Shown here one piece after another: positions 54,582-63,380 of a DNA stretch of 64,000 bases; the stretch's first letter is position 1, and every line of letters begins with the position of its first letter. The notes under the pieces were generated by a model. That model did not search any database and had not been told where the DNA came from. It worked only from the letters and a program-made list of their open reading frames with translations. Both the position numbers and the translations under genes were made by a program. Source of the DNA: an uncultured Caldilineaceae bacterium (GTDB taxonomy: Bacteria > Chloroflexota > Anaerolineae > Caldilineales > Caldilineaceae); contig CATOTS010000001.1 of the NCBI GenBank assembly GCA_951813625.1, positions 124,001 to 188,000 on the forward strand. Direction: 5' to 3'.

Positions 54582-55184
54582 GTGGAGTTTAACGTTGCGC
54601 AGCTGATGAAGGAGGCGACGGGCGCGCGCAGGGAGTATGCGCTCGACGATGAAATCGCCGAACTGGATGACGGTCTGACGCCGTCGAGCAATCTGACCGG
54701 GAAGCTTGAGCTGTTGCGGATTCACAGCGGTGTGCTGGCGAGCGGCGATCTTCGGGTCACGCTTTCACTGCAGTGCGGCCGCTGCCTGGAAGCGGTCACG
54801 AATGACGTTAGGGTACGGTTTGCCGAGAGTTTTCGACCGTTGACCGACGTGCAGACGGGGCGATTCCTGCCGCCGGAGGAGTTTGAGGGGCAGACAGAGG
54901 ATTTGACCGACGAGGCGCTGCTGATCGATGCGCAGCACATACTGGACATAACCGAAGTGGTGAGGCAGAACATCTGGCTTTCGGTCCCGATCGTGGCGGC
55001 ATGCGATTACGTCGATCCTGCGAGTGGAATACCGGACCAGGACGCCTGCCCGAAATTCATGGGACTGCTGTCGGAGACTGATCTCGCCGGCGAAGAGGGG
55101 GATGAAGCGACAGCCGAAGGTGCGGGGATCGATCCGCGCTGGCAGTCCCTGTTGGCGTTGCAGAATGAGCTGACGAGCGATTAG
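54582..55184 (+). CDS. yceD: YceD/DUF177 family protein, upstream of rpmF
   Basis: The start is GTG 54582 (VEFNVAQLMKEATGARREYA), with AGGAGG 9 bases upstream; the frame is open from 54537. The 200 residues include the family core: TLSLQCGRCLEAVTNDVRV with the Cys-x2-Cys and the acidic FAESFRPL segment. YceD proteins sit before rpmF in many bacteria and affect 23S rRNA levels. rpmF begins 16 bases after its stop, which fits the usual pairing. Confidence 0.88.
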   Translation: MEFNVAQLMKEATGARREYALDDEIAELDDGLTPSSNLTGKLELLRIHSGVLASGDLRVTLSLQCGRCLEAVTNDVRVRFAESFRPLTDVQTGRFLPPEEFEGQTEDLTDEALLIDAQHILDITEVVRQNIWLSVPIVAACDYVDPASGIPDQDACPKFMGLLSETDLAGEEGDEATAEGAGIDPRWQSLLALQNELTSD

Positions 55185-55200
55185 AAAAGGAGGACGCGAG

Positions 55201-55395
55201 ATGGGACCGCTACCGAAGAGTAAGATCAGCAAGGGACGGCGCAACCGGCGCCGGGCGCACCACGCGATTGGCGCGCCGAGACTGGTGAACTGCGTTCAGT
55301 GCAACGAGAAGACGCTGCCGCACAGGGTCTGCCCGCACTGCGGGACGTACATGGGCCGGATGACGGTCCTCGACCTGGATGAAGAGGAAGCTTGA
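55201..55395 (+). CDS. rpmF: Ribosomal protein bL32
   Basis: The 64-residue large-subunit protein starts MGPLPKSKISKGRRNRRRAH. It ends in a four-Cys zinc ribbon, CVQCNEKTLPHRVCPHCGTY, so this is the zinc-binding (C+) form. AAAAGGAGG lies just before the ATG. The acidic tail LDLDEEEA is slightly long. It is followed by fabD with overlapping or near-overlapping start. Confidence 0.96.
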   Translation: MGPLPKSKISKGRRNRRRAHHAIGAPRLVNCVQCNEKTLPHRVCPHCGTYMGRMTVLDLDEEEA

Positions 55396-55400
55396 GCCGG

Positions 55401-56378
55401 ATGGTTCTCGGGCCCTCGTATCGAGACAGCGACAGGCGGTTTCTGTACCTGTTCCCTGGGCAGGGGAGCCAGCACGCGGGCATGGGCAAGGCTTTGGCGG
55501 AACGCTATGCGGCGGCACGCGAGGTGTTCGGCGCGGCGGATGAACTGCTGGGGATATCGCTGGGCGAGCTCTGTTTCGAGGGGCCGGATGAACAGTTGAC
55601 TGATACGATCAACGCGCAGCCGGCGCTGTTCGCGTCGAGCATGGCGGCACTGTGCGCCTTGCAAGAGGAGGTCGGGGATCTTCCCCGGCCCGTTTTTTTT
55701 GCGGGTCATTCGATGGGCGAATACAGTGCGCTGGCGGCGGCTGGATGCATTTCGTTCGCGGACGGGCTGCGGCTGGTGCGGGAGCGGGGCCGGCTGATGA
55801 AGGAGGCCGGTGTGAGACAGCCTGGGCGCATGGCGGCGGTGATTGGGCTGTCGCAGGAAACTGTGGCCGAGATTTGCGCCGAGGCGGCGAAACGGCACGG
55901 CGGGGTGGCGCAGATTGCCAACGACAACTGCCCGGGACAGGTGGTCATTTCGGGCGGTGAAGAGAGCGTAGATGCGGCGATGGCGGCGATGGAAAAGGCT
56001 GGTGCGCGGCGGGTTGTGCCGCTGGCTGTAAGCATTGCTGCGCACTGCCCGCTGATGGAGCCAGCCGCGGCGGCGCTGAAGGAGACGGTTGCAGCGACGG
56101 AGGTGCGGGCGCCGGCGGCGCCTTTAATCGGTAATACGAGCGGCCGGCCGCTGGACAGCGCGGAGGCAATCCGCGACGAACTCAATGCACAGCTGACCGG
56201 TAGCGTTCGTTGGAGCGAATCGATGGCATTTGCGGTGGAGGCAGGCGTCGACACGGTTGTGGAGTTGGGGCCCGGCGCGGTGCTGACCGGGCTGATGCGA
56301 CGGATTGAGCGCAAGGTCAAGCGAGTGAATGTTGCTGACGCGGACGATGTGCGGGCGTTTGGCGAGCAGTTTGGTTGA
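55401..56378 (+). CDS. fabD: Malonyl-CoA:ACP transacylase
   Basis: This enzyme transfers malonyl from CoA to acyl carrier protein to start fatty acid extension. LFPGQGSQHAGMGKAL is the N-terminal motif; the nucleophile Ser is in AGHSMGEYSALAAAG; the Arg and Gln/His positions are in RGRLMKEAG and SIAAHCPLMEPAA. The start is taken as ATG 55401; TTG 55392, overlapping the rpmF stop as TTGA, is also possible. The length of about 325 residues is typical. The co-occurrence rpmF-fabD is common, often with fabG and acpP; no acpP gene is seen here. Confidence 0.94.
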   Translation: MVLGPSYRDSDRRFLYLFPGQGSQHAGMGKALAERYAAAREVFGAADELLGISLGELCFEGPDEQLTDTINAQPALFASSMAALCALQEEVGDLPRPVFFAGHSMGEYSALAAAGCISFADGLRLVRERGRLMKEAGVRQPGRMAAVIGLSQETVAEICAEAAKRHGGVAQIANDNCPGQVVISGGEESVDAAMAAMEKAGARRVVPLAVSIAAHCPLMEPAAAALKETVAATEVRAPAAPLIGNTSGRPLDSAEAIRDELNAQLTGSVRWSESMAFAVEAGVDTVVELGPGAVLTGLMRRIERKVKRVNVADADDVRAFGEQFG

Positions 56379-56496
56379 GCAGGACGAAGCGTTCGGGCGG
56401 CTGGAACCGGCACAAGCGGGACCGGAAATCGTATTCCTGAATTGGCCCGGACTGTAGTAGAATGGCGGCAGCAGCCCCACAGAACAGAGAGAGTTC

Positions 56497-57243
56497 ATGG
56501 ATTTCACGGGCAGGATTGCGCTGGTTACGGGCAGCAGCAGCGGGATCGGCGCCGCGATCGCGAGGGAGTTGGCCGCGGGGGGCGCGCGGGTTGCGCTCAA
56601 CTACCGGGGAAACAAGGCGGGGGCGGAAGAGACTGCTTTTGCGATTCGCGAAGCGGGCGGCGAATGCGGGATTTACCAGGCCGACGTTGGCGATTTTGAC
56701 GAGGCGGCGGCGCTGGTGAAGGCGGTCGAGTCGGAGTTTGGCCGCATTGGCATCCTGGTGAATAATGCCGGTACGACGCGGGACACGTTGCTGATGAGCA
56801 TGAAGCCGGAGGACTGGGGCACGGTCATCGGCACGAACCTGGACAGCAATTACCATGTGACGCGTGCGGCGCTGCGGGGCATGATCCGCCAAAGGTGGGG
56901 GCGAATCGTCAATATCTCGAGCATTGTGGGGTTGGCGGGCCAGGCGGGCCAGACGAACTATGCGGCCAGCAAGGCGGGCATCATCGGGCTGTCCAAGAGC
57001 TTGGCGCGTGAGGTGGGCAGTCGCGGCATCACGGTGAACGTGGTCGCGCCGGGCTTTGTGCCGACGGCGCTGACAGAGGTGATGACCGACGAGCAGAAGG
57101 AGCATACGGTTGCCAGCACGCCCTTGGGGCGTTTTGGTGAGCCGGAGGAGATAGCCTGGGCGGTCGCGTTTCTGGCGAGCGAACGGGCGGGATTCATCAC
57201 AGGCCAGGTCTTGTCGGTAGACGGCGGGCTGGTGATGATGTGA
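56497..57243 (+). CDS. fabG: 3-oxoacyl-[acyl-carrier-protein] reductase
   Basis: This 248-residue short-chain dehydrogenase reduces 3-oxoacyl-ACP with NADPH. The nucleotide motif is LVTGSSSGIGAAIA. NNAG and the catalytic Ser-Tyr-Lys are in VNISSIVGLAGQAGQTNYAA (Tyr) followed by SKAGIIG (Lys). The C-terminus GQVLSVDGGLVM is the FabG type. The ATG at 56497 has GAGAGAG upstream. It lies 118 bases after fabD on the same strand. Confidence 0.93.
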   Translation: MDFTGRIALVTGSSSGIGAAIARELAAGGARVALNYRGNKAGAEETAFAIREAGGECGIYQADVGDFDEAAALVKAVESEFGRIGILVNNAGTTRDTLLMSMKPEDWGTVIGTNLDSNYHVTRAALRGMIRQRWGRIVNISSIVGLAGQAGQTNYAASKAGIIGLSKSLAREVGSRGITVNVVAPGFVPTALTEVMTDEQKEHTVASTPLGRFGEPEEIAWAVAFLASERAGFITGQVLSVDGGLVMM

Positions 57244-57271
57244 TCGTTTACAAGTTGACGGGCAGGCGTCG

Positions 57272-57940
57272 ATGACAGGAGACCCTCTGGAGATGGTAGC
57301 GTCATCCGCAATACCCGAAACCGTGCTCGCAGCCGAGGGAGACGGCGAGCTGACGGAGAATGGGGGAGCCCCGCAGCCAGGGGAAGCTGCCCCTATTGAT
57401 CGCGCCGGTCGCGAATCAGTGGTTGACGGGGACGGGCGTGATGGTCGTCTGAAGGGCAATGGGTCGGGGGGGGAGGGCGCGGGTGCCCGGCCGGCCGAAC
57501 GGATACGGGCACGCCGCACGGCGGTCCAGGTGCTGTACGAAATTGACTGCACCGAACACAGCTTCACCATTGCCTTGAAGTATCGACAGGAAGAGGAAGA
57601 GTATTCGAACGAGACGCTTGCGTTTTTGTCCTGGCTTGTTCACGGGGTACTCATGTACCGGGTGGAGCTGGACATGTTGATCGGCCGCTATGCGCCGGAG
57701 TGGCCGGTGGATAAGCTGGCCATTGTCGACCGAAACGTGTTGCGGCTGTCGATTTTCGAGTTGACGAGCCCGGACGCGGACGCGCCGCCCAAGGTTGTCA
57801 TAAACGAAGCGGTAGAGCTGGCGAAGACTTTCGGCAGCGACAGCAGCCCGCGCTTTGTGAACGGTGTGCTGGGCACGGCGCTGCGCGAGATTACGCTGCC
57901 GGCGGGGTATGCCGCTGGCCCAAGCCAGGTGAAGCGGTAG
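57272..57940 (+). CDS. nusB: Transcription antitermination factor NusB with an N-terminal extension
   Basis: NusB binds boxA RNA with ribosomal protein S10 during rRNA transcription. The conserved part begins near residue 77 (ERIRARRTAVQVLYEIDCTE) and includes WPVDKLAIVDRNVLRLSIFE, VVINEAVELAKTFGSDSSPR and FVNGVLGTALREI. The first 75 residues are Gly/Asp/Glu/Pro-rich and without structure, beyond the usual 130-150 length. Start ATG 57272 has a weak ribosome site; ATG 57293 is an alternative with AGGAG. tatA follows after 9 bases. Confidence 0.9.
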   Translation: MTGDPLEMVASSAIPETVLAAEGDGELTENGGAPQPGEAAPIDRAGRESVVDGDGRDGRLKGNGSGGEGAGARPAERIRARRTAVQVLYEIDCTEHSFTIALKYRQEEEEYSNETLAFLSWLVHGVLMYRVELDMLIGRYAPEWPVDKLAIVDRNVLRLSIFELTSPDADAPPKVVINEAVELAKTFGSDSSPRFVNGVLGTALREITLPAGYAAGPSQVKR

Positions 57941-57949
57941 ATTCAGGCA

Positions 57950-58906
57950 ATGAACAGCATCTTTGGCATTGGCGTCCTTGAGTTTGTCTTTATTCTGATT
58001 TTTGCCCTGATATTTCTGGGCCCAGAACGGCTGCCGAGAGTGACGAGGGAAGTTCTGCAATTCATTCGAAAAATACAAAAGCTTTCGAGCGAGCTGACGA
58101 AGCAGGTGAACGAGGAGATCGGCGACCTGCGCGAGCTGGACCCCAGCTATCACATGAAGGAGCTGATGGAGGACGACGAGGAGGAGGAAGAGAAGTCGGC
58201 TAAGGGAACAGGCAAGAAGTCGACGGCGACGACGGGACAGACTTCGGCGCCATCTCAGCAGGTGGTTGGGCGCACGAACTTGGCGGAAGCGGAGGAGGAC
58301 GAGGAGAAGACGATTGCGCCGAAGGAGGCCGCGGCGGCTGCGGCGCCGGCCCTGTCCAATTTGAATACAGCTGCTTCGGCGAACGGGCAGCAGCAGAGCG
58401 ATGAGGGCGCCGGCGACAGCTCGAAGACTACGGGGAGTACGGTTCCTTCGGCGGCGCGTACCGATTCATCTAAGCGAGTCACAAGTAGCCCGGTGGTCGG
58501 ATCGACGCCACGGCAGACGAGTAATACGCAGAAGCGGGGCGTGAAGACGCTGGCCGAGTTGCGCAAGCAGCAGCGGACGAAGAGACAGTCAAGCTCCGGC
58601 GATTCGAGTTCCACCTACCTGACTGAGCGCAACAAGCGCGCGCAGCGTCGGGCAGATGACCGAAGAGAAGCCCTTGCCGCGCAGAAGGCGGAGAGTGGGT
58701 CTGTATCCGGAGATGATGGCGCAGCGGACGAGCCATCCGAGGAGCTGGTGGACAACAATTCCGCGGCGCTGGCGGTGGACGAGAGCGCCGACGGGGTGGC
58801 CCACACTGAGAAGAGGGACGAGGAGACTGAGGGAGAGCCTGTTGCCGTGGTAGAGGAGTCGCGTGAGGAGAAAGGCGGCGACGGCGGTGAGGAGACGAAG
58901 GCATGA
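57950..58906 (+). CDS. tatA: TatA/TatB-like twin-arginine translocase subunit with a long acidic tail
   Basis: The N-terminal helix LEFVFILIFALIFLGPERLP is the Tat signature, with FLGPERLP at the membrane exit. An amphipathic helix follows (FIRKIQKLSSELTKQVNEEI). At 318 residues it is two to three times the usual size. About 230 residues after position 70 are rich in Glu, Ser, Ala and Thr and likely unstructured. Pro after Gly and Glu in the helix resemble TatB as well as TatA; only one such gene is seen, so it may do both jobs. Its stop overlaps the tatC start as ATGA. Confidence 0.9.
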   Translation: MNSIFGIGVLEFVFILIFALIFLGPERLPRVTREVLQFIRKIQKLSSELTKQVNEEIGDLRELDPSYHMKELMEDDEEEEEKSAKGTGKKSTATTGQTSAPSQQVVGRTNLAEAEEDEEKTIAPKEAAAAAAPALSNLNTAASANGQQQSDEGAGDSSKTTGSTVPSAARTDSSKRVTSSPVVGSTPRQTSNTQKRGVKTLAELRKQQRTKRQSSSGDSSSTYLTERNKRAQRRADDRREALAAQKAESGSVSGDDGAADEPSEELVDNNSAALAVDESADGVAHTEKRDEETEGEPVAVVEESREEKGGDGGEETKA

Positions 58907-59688
58907 CACAGCTTGATACTCCGATGGAACAGGACCCATTTGACGGCAGCCGTATGGGGCTGTTGGATCATCTGACGGAGCTGCGGAACCGGATGATTTG
59001 GATTATGGGCGCGCTTTTCTTTGGTATCATCGTCAGTATTCCTTTCGTTGAGGGTGTTATTCGTTTCATCACGGCGCCTATGGAAGAACCGCCAATCGCC
59101 ATTGACCCAATGGAATCGATCATCGTTTTCTTTAAAGTCATGTTCGCGATGGGCGTGATCGTTGCGATGCCGGTGCTGATTTACCAGATCATCGCATTCA
59201 TTGCCCCTGGATTGTACCCTCACGAAAAACGCAGTCTGCTCACGCTTCTGCCAGGCTTCATGCTCTTGTTCTTCGGCGGCGCGGCCTTTGCCAATTTTGT
59301 GATGCTGCCTGTGGCCGTCGGCTTTCTGCAGAATTTCCTCGGCGCAGTGATCGATCAGGAGTGGTCGGTTGCCCGCTACGCTGGCTTTTTCACGCGCATT
59401 GTCTTCTGGATCGGCGTGGCCTTTGAGACTCCTTTGGTGATTGCGTTCCTGGCGCGGATTGGGCTGCTCAGCGGGAGGCAGCTGCTGGGGATGTGGCGAC
59501 AGGCGGTGGTGATCATTGCGGTGGTGGCGGCGATGATCACACCTACGATCGATCCGGTCAATATGACTATCGTGATGGCGCCGCTGATCTTACTTTATTT
59601 TCTTGGCGTAGGGCTGGCCTACCTGCTGTACAAGCCGCGGGCCCCGCGCGACTTCGACGCGATGGACTGGGGTGGGGATGATGAATGA
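58903..59688 (+). CDS. tatC: Sec-independent protein translocase TatC
   Basis: This 261-residue six-helix membrane protein recognises twin-arginine signal peptides. LLDHLTELRNRMIWIM is the N-terminal motif with the conserved Glu (LTELR), FKVMFAMGVIVAMPVLIYQI and FIAPGLYPHEKR (with E/K of the cytoplasmic loop) follow, then FGGAAFANFVMLPVAVGFLQ and AMITPTIDPVNM. All conserved blocks are present. Translation is coupled to tatA. Confidence 0.95.
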   Translation: MTQLDTPMEQDPFDGSRMGLLDHLTELRNRMIWIMGALFFGIIVSIPFVEGVIRFITAPMEEPPIAIDPMESIIVFFKVMFAMGVIVAMPVLIYQIIAFIAPGLYPHEKRSLLTLLPGFMLLFFGGAAFANFVMLPVAVGFLQNFLGAVIDQEWSVARYAGFFTRIVFWIGVAFETPLVIAFLARIGLLSGRQLLGMWRQAVVIIAVVAAMITPTIDPVNMTIVMAPLILLYFLGVGLAYLLYKPRAPRDFDAMDWGGDDE

Positions 59689-59878
59689 CCGGGAGTCGCT
59701 AATCGCCCGTAAGCAGGAGGTCCTGCGTGAGTTGACACGGGCGCGGCGACAACTGGGGGCTGTTCAACAGTCAGGCAACCGGCATCAGCGGCAGCAGGCG
59801 AAGGAATTGGAAGGTGAGATCGAAAGACTGATGGCGGAGGAGTACCGTCTGCGCATCACGATCGATCGGGCGAAGTAG
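59681..59878 (+). CDS. Small coiled-coil protein of unknown function
   Basis: The start is ATG 59681 (overlapping the tatC stop by 8 bases); GTG 59672 and ATG 59678 are alternatives. The 65 residues are one long charged helix (SLIARKQEVLRELTRARRQL, QQAKELEGEIERLMAEEYRL) with a Leu/Ile heptad pattern. No membrane segment or known motif. Last gene of the tat operon, just before a strong terminator-like hairpin. Confidence 0.6.
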   Translation: MNDRESLIARKQEVLRELTRARRQLGAVQQSGNRHQRQQAKELEGEIERLMAEEYRLRITIDRAK

Positions 59879-59901
59879 AGCAGAGCGCGACAGAATCCAC
59901 G

Positions 59902-59954
59902 AAGAGCACGAAGTTTCACGAAGGTCAATTTTCGTGGGGCTTCGTGCTCTTTTT
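59902..59954 (+). terminator. Hairpin terminator after the tat operon
   Basis: AAGAGCACGAAG (59902-59913) pairs perfectly with CTTCGTGCTCTT (59940-59951), an inner CACGAA/TTCGTG pair extends the stem, and the right arm ends in a T-run (59950-59954). It is built from CACGAAG words, like other intergenic repeats here. Confidence 0.7.
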
Positions 59955-60002
59955 GCGGAGAGATCTGATCGGTTGGAAGTAACTGCGATGGGCGAACGGC
60001 AA

Positions 60003-60043
60003 TATCTACGAAGGTCACGAGTTTACACGAAGGGCCCTTTTTT
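60003..60043. repeat. CACGAAG-type intergenic repeat with a small palindrome
   Basis: TATCTACGAAGGTCACGAGT continuing to ACACGAAGGGCCC and a T-run of six. AAGGGCCCTT is a self-complementary decamer. Related to 31871-32012 and 59894-59930. Confidence 0.55.
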
Positions 60044-60173
60044 GAGTCCCTAGCAGACAGGTATGTGAGTTAGGGAAGCAGGCCTCGAAGGGCGGGCGGA
60101 GCAAATCCAGGCAAGAGGCCGTGGTCGTTCTATCGTCGACGGCCCCATTTTCTCAACAGCAGGGGATCTATCC

Positions 60174-61412
60174 ATGACCAGACTGGCGATCCTAGGGGGT
60201 GAACCGCTTCGGAGCCCTTCGAAGGCGTGGCCGAACTGGCCCGAACCCTCGGAGCGGGCGGTAGAGCTGGTCGCGGAGGTGGTTCGCAGCGGGCAGTGGG
60301 CGGACGGCGGCCCCAAAGAGCGACAGTTTGCACAGGCATTTGCCGAATTCAGCGGGGCCAAATACTGCGTGCCGGTGGCAAATGGGACGGTTGCGATCCA
60401 GTTGGCGCTGGAGGCGCTGGACATTGGCGCCTACGACGAAGTCATTGTACCGGGACAGACATGGCAGGCGACGGCAGCGGCGTGCATCGACGTGAATGCC
60501 GTTCCCGTCCTGGTCGACATTGATCCTGAGACATATTGTTTGGACGCGGCCCAGGCGGAAGCGGCGATCACACCGCGGACGCGTGCGATCATTGTTACGC
60601 ATCTGTACGGCGCGATGGCTGATATGGATGCGTTGCCCGAGCTGGCGCGCAGGCACGATCTCAAACTGATTGAGGACTGCGCGCATCAGCACGGATCGCA
60701 ATGGAATGGAAAGGGCGTGGGTGGACTGGGCGACGCCGGCGCGTTCAGCCTGCAGCTGTCGAAGGTCCTAACCTCAGGTGAAGGGGGACTGACCCTGACG
60801 AATAGCTGGGAGCTGATGCAGAGGCTCCACTCACTGCGCAATTGCGGACGTCCATTCCGGGCCGGCTCGCCGACAGTGCAGGGCGGGAATTTCCGCATCA
60901 CGGAGCTGCAGGCGGCGCTGCTGCTGGCGCAGATGGAGTCGATGGATGCGCGCGTTGACCGTCGCGACGGGAACGCCCAGTATCTCAATCGGCAGCTGGG
61001 AGAGATCCCGGGCATCGGGCCGATGAAGCGGTATTCGCAGATTACGCGGCAGTCCTATTACTGCTTTACCTTTCGTTTCAGTTCGGCGGCCTGGGATGGG
61101 ATAGGGGTGGCGGCGTTTCGGAAGGCGTTGGGGGCGGAAACAGGGCTGAGCGTCGGCTCGACATATGAGCCGCTGAACAACTGTGCCCTGTATCAGCCGC
61201 ATACCAAGCGGCGTCACAGGCTCAATGAAGATTACTGGAAGGCCATCGATCCTTCTCGTTTTGAATTGCCGGTTTGTCAGAAGGCATTTGCGGACGAAGC
61301 AGTTGTTATCGGGCACTCCTTTTTGCTGGGCGAGCGGGTTGAAATGGAGGAGGTCACCAAGGCTGTTGAGAAGATTTATGACAACCGGGAAGAGCTCAGG
61401 AGCCTGGCTTGA
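60174..61412 (+). CDS. DegT/DnrJ/EryC1/StrS family aminotransferase
   Basis: This 412-residue PLP enzyme aminates keto-sugars or keto-cyclitols. The N-terminus RLAILGGEPLRS and NGTVAIQLALEAL are typical of the family, ECAHQHG-like IEDCAHQHGSQWNGKGVG is the PLP-ring region, and the Schiff-base lysine is K197 in FSLQLSKVLTSGEGG. The protein resembles the subgroup of glutamine:scyllo-inosose aminotransferases, but a sugar substrate is equally possible. No ribosome site stands out before the ATG at 60174. First gene of a four-gene plus-strand set. Confidence 0.9.
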   Translation: MTRLAILGGEPLRSPSKAWPNWPEPSERAVELVAEVVRSGQWADGGPKERQFAQAFAEFSGAKYCVPVANGTVAIQLALEALDIGAYDEVIVPGQTWQATAAACIDVNAVPVLVDIDPETYCLDAAQAEAAITPRTRAIIVTHLYGAMADMDALPELARRHDLKLIEDCAHQHGSQWNGKGVGGLGDAGAFSLQLSKVLTSGEGGLTLTNSWELMQRLHSLRNCGRPFRAGSPTVQGGNFRITELQAALLLAQMESMDARVDRRDGNAQYLNRQLGEIPGIGPMKRYSQITRQSYYCFTFRFSSAAWDGIGVAAFRKALGAETGLSVGSTYEPLNNCALYQPHTKRRHRLNEDYWKAIDPSRFELPVCQKAFADEAVVIGHSFLLGERVEMEEVTKAVEKIYDNREELRSLA

Positions 61413-61556
61413 TAACGTGCGGGGCCGGTGCCGGCTCAGCTCAGTTGTGTAAGTGGCGTCGAATGTGGTCCGGCAGCCTTGTATGGGATCTGAACTGCGA
61501 AGTCGCGCAGGAAGTGAAATGGCGCGAAAACGCCGCTTGATATGGGAGAACTATCG

Positions 61557-62336
61557 ATGACGAAGCGCGTTTCGCCGTGGCCAGGCAGGCGCCAGGGCGC
61601 GGTCTCGCTGACGTTTGACGATGGGGCCGCGTCGCAGCTGGAACTGGCGGTCCCCATGCTGAATGAATTGGCGCTGCGAGGCACGTTTTATCTCAATCCC
61701 AAGGAGGGCTTTGAAGGGAAGTTGGCGCCCTGGAAGGATGTGGCGGCCGCCGGGCATGAGTTGGGGAATCACACTGTCAGCCATCCTTGCGCCGCCAACA
61801 ACGTTGCAGCAGCGGCCGGTCATGCCCGCCGGGGACGCGGCGAGAATAGGCGGCGTACGTTAGAGGAAATGACACTGGACGAGATGGAAGCGGACATTGT
61901 GGAGGCGTCTCGCCGGATTCGGGCGCTCGTCCCGGAACAGGGCGCCATTTCGTTTGCCTATCCTTGTTACCAGTCATTTGTCGGCAGAGGTGTCAGCAGG
62001 CAGAGCTATGTTCCGCTGGTGGCGCGCCATTGCATCGCGGGGCGGGGCGTGGGAGAGAAACCGGTAGCGAACGACCCCGTATATTGCGACCTGGCCTACG
62101 TTTGGGGTTGGCGCTGCGAGCGGATGAGAGGCGCTGAACTTGTGGGATTGGCCGAGTCGGCGGTAGCGGATGGCCGTTGGGCTGTACTGGTCTTTCATGG
62201 GATCCATGAGGGGCACCTTCCGATCGGGGAACGCGATCTGGCCGAACTGTGCAGTTACCTCGCCCGCCAGCGGGAGCGGGTCTGGACGGCGCCGGTGGCA
62301 AGAGTCGCGGAACAGCTCCTTGCGTGGCGTGAATGA
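61557..62336 (+). CDS. Polysaccharide deacetylase family (NodB-like) protein
   Basis: The start is ATG 61557, with GGGAG 8 bases upstream; ATG 61542 has none. The 259 residues show the NodB motifs: metal Asp pair in SLTFDDGAAS, His pair in GHELGNHTVSHP, and a C-terminal VLVFHGIHEG as a likely catalytic His. It removes N- or O-acetyl groups from a polysaccharide or small glycan. No signal peptide is seen, so it may act in the cytoplasm on a precursor. It lies 144 bases downstream of the aminotransferase. Confidence 0.88.
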   Translation: MTKRVSPWPGRRQGAVSLTFDDGAASQLELAVPMLNELALRGTFYLNPKEGFEGKLAPWKDVAAAGHELGNHTVSHPCAANNVAAAAGHARRGRGENRRRTLEEMTLDEMEADIVEASRRIRALVPEQGAISFAYPCYQSFVGRGVSRQSYVPLVARHCIAGRGVGEKPVANDPVYCDLAYVWGWRCERMRGAELVGLAESAVADGRWAVLVFHGIHEGHLPIGERDLAELCSYLARQRERVWTAPVARVAEQLLAWRE

Positions 62337-62539
62337 GCGCAACTGGCTTGAAGTTTTCCATGGATTCAGAGTGGATGGCGACCGGTTGATTCGAGTTGCC
62401 CGAAGGATACCCATTTCTGGCGCCGAAGGTCGCTGGAGGTGTCGCGGGCTACAATTGGCGGATCGTAGACGCCGCATTTAGAATGTGCCGGGGACGGCGG
62501 GCCGTCCCACGGCAGGCAATTCACTTTCAATGAGTTATC

Positions 62540-63367
62540 GTGAGCGAAACGCAGAAGAGATTCGACGCTTTTATTACAGCCGGCTATGACCCGGACAGGC
62601 TGGACAAGGTCAGCGCGGCGGCGGGGGTGGCGCACAAGTCGCTGGTGCCGGTGGCGGGTATGCCGATGGCGTGGCATGTCGTGCAGGCGCTGCGGGAGTG
62701 CGAGCGCGTCGGCGAGATCGTTGTGGTGGGGATCGAGCCGGGAGAGATTGATTTTGGTGTCGAAGTCCATCACGTGCCGAACCAGCCCAGTTTGTGGGCC
62801 AGCCAGAATGCCGGGCTGCGAAAGCTCCAGGAGCTGAACGCGGAGGACCGCTACCTGCTTGCACTTTCGGCGGACACAGCGCTGCTGACTGGTGAGATCA
62901 TTGACCGCTTCATTGACGCGTGCGCGCCGTTGACGCTGGAGGCGTACTGGGGCATCGTGCGGAAGGATGTCATGCTCGCCTCCTTTCCGCAGAGCAAGCG
63001 GACCTATTTGCCGTTGCGGGAGGGCTCATTCTGCAGCAGCGATCTCTACCTGGGCCGGTTGTCGGCCGGCCTCCGCATCCAGGAGCGGATTCGTTACTTC
63101 ATCGAGCATCGAAAAAACGTTGTGGCGCAGATTTGGAAGCTTGGCCTGCCCACACTGTTCAAGTTTGTGACACGCAGGCTTGCGATCGACGATATTGTCG
63201 ATTTCGCCTACAGCTTTGCGGAGCTTCGGGGCAGTCCGGTGGAATTTCCGGTGGCGGAGGCGGGTATGGACATTGACAAGCCGGAGCAACTGGCGCAGGT
63301 TGAGGCCTATCTGCGGGAGAATCCCGAACATCCGGCCAATTCCCGGTCCCGCGGGACGGGGCAGTGA
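62540..63367 (+). CDS. Nucleotidyltransferase-like (MobA/GT-A fold) protein
   Basis: The 275 residues begin with an NTP-transferase core: DAFITAGYDPDRLDKVSA in place of the canonical LAGGxGTR loop, then SLVPVAGMPMAWHVVQALRE with the KP-like Pro and hydrophobic helix, and LLALSADTALLTGEII as the metal-binding DxD-like segment. The C-terminus MDIDKPEQLAQVEAYLRE is the usual end of such enzymes. It probably forms an NDP- or CMP-activated alcohol or sugar; the degenerate first loop makes the substrate uncertain. The start is GTG 62540 with a weak ribosome site. Confidence 0.8.
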   Translation: MSETQKRFDAFITAGYDPDRLDKVSAAAGVAHKSLVPVAGMPMAWHVVQALRECERVGEIVVVGIEPGEIDFGVEVHHVPNQPSLWASQNAGLRKLQELNAEDRYLLALSADTALLTGEIIDRFIDACAPLTLEAYWGIVRKDVMLASFPQSKRTYLPLREGSFCSSDLYLGRLSAGLRIQERIRYFIEHRKNVVAQIWKLGLPTLFKFVTRRLAIDDIVDFAYSFAELRGSPVEFPVAEAGMDIDKPEQLAQVEAYLRENPEHPANSRSRGTGQ

Positions 63368-63380
63368 GCAGATTGTGAGC

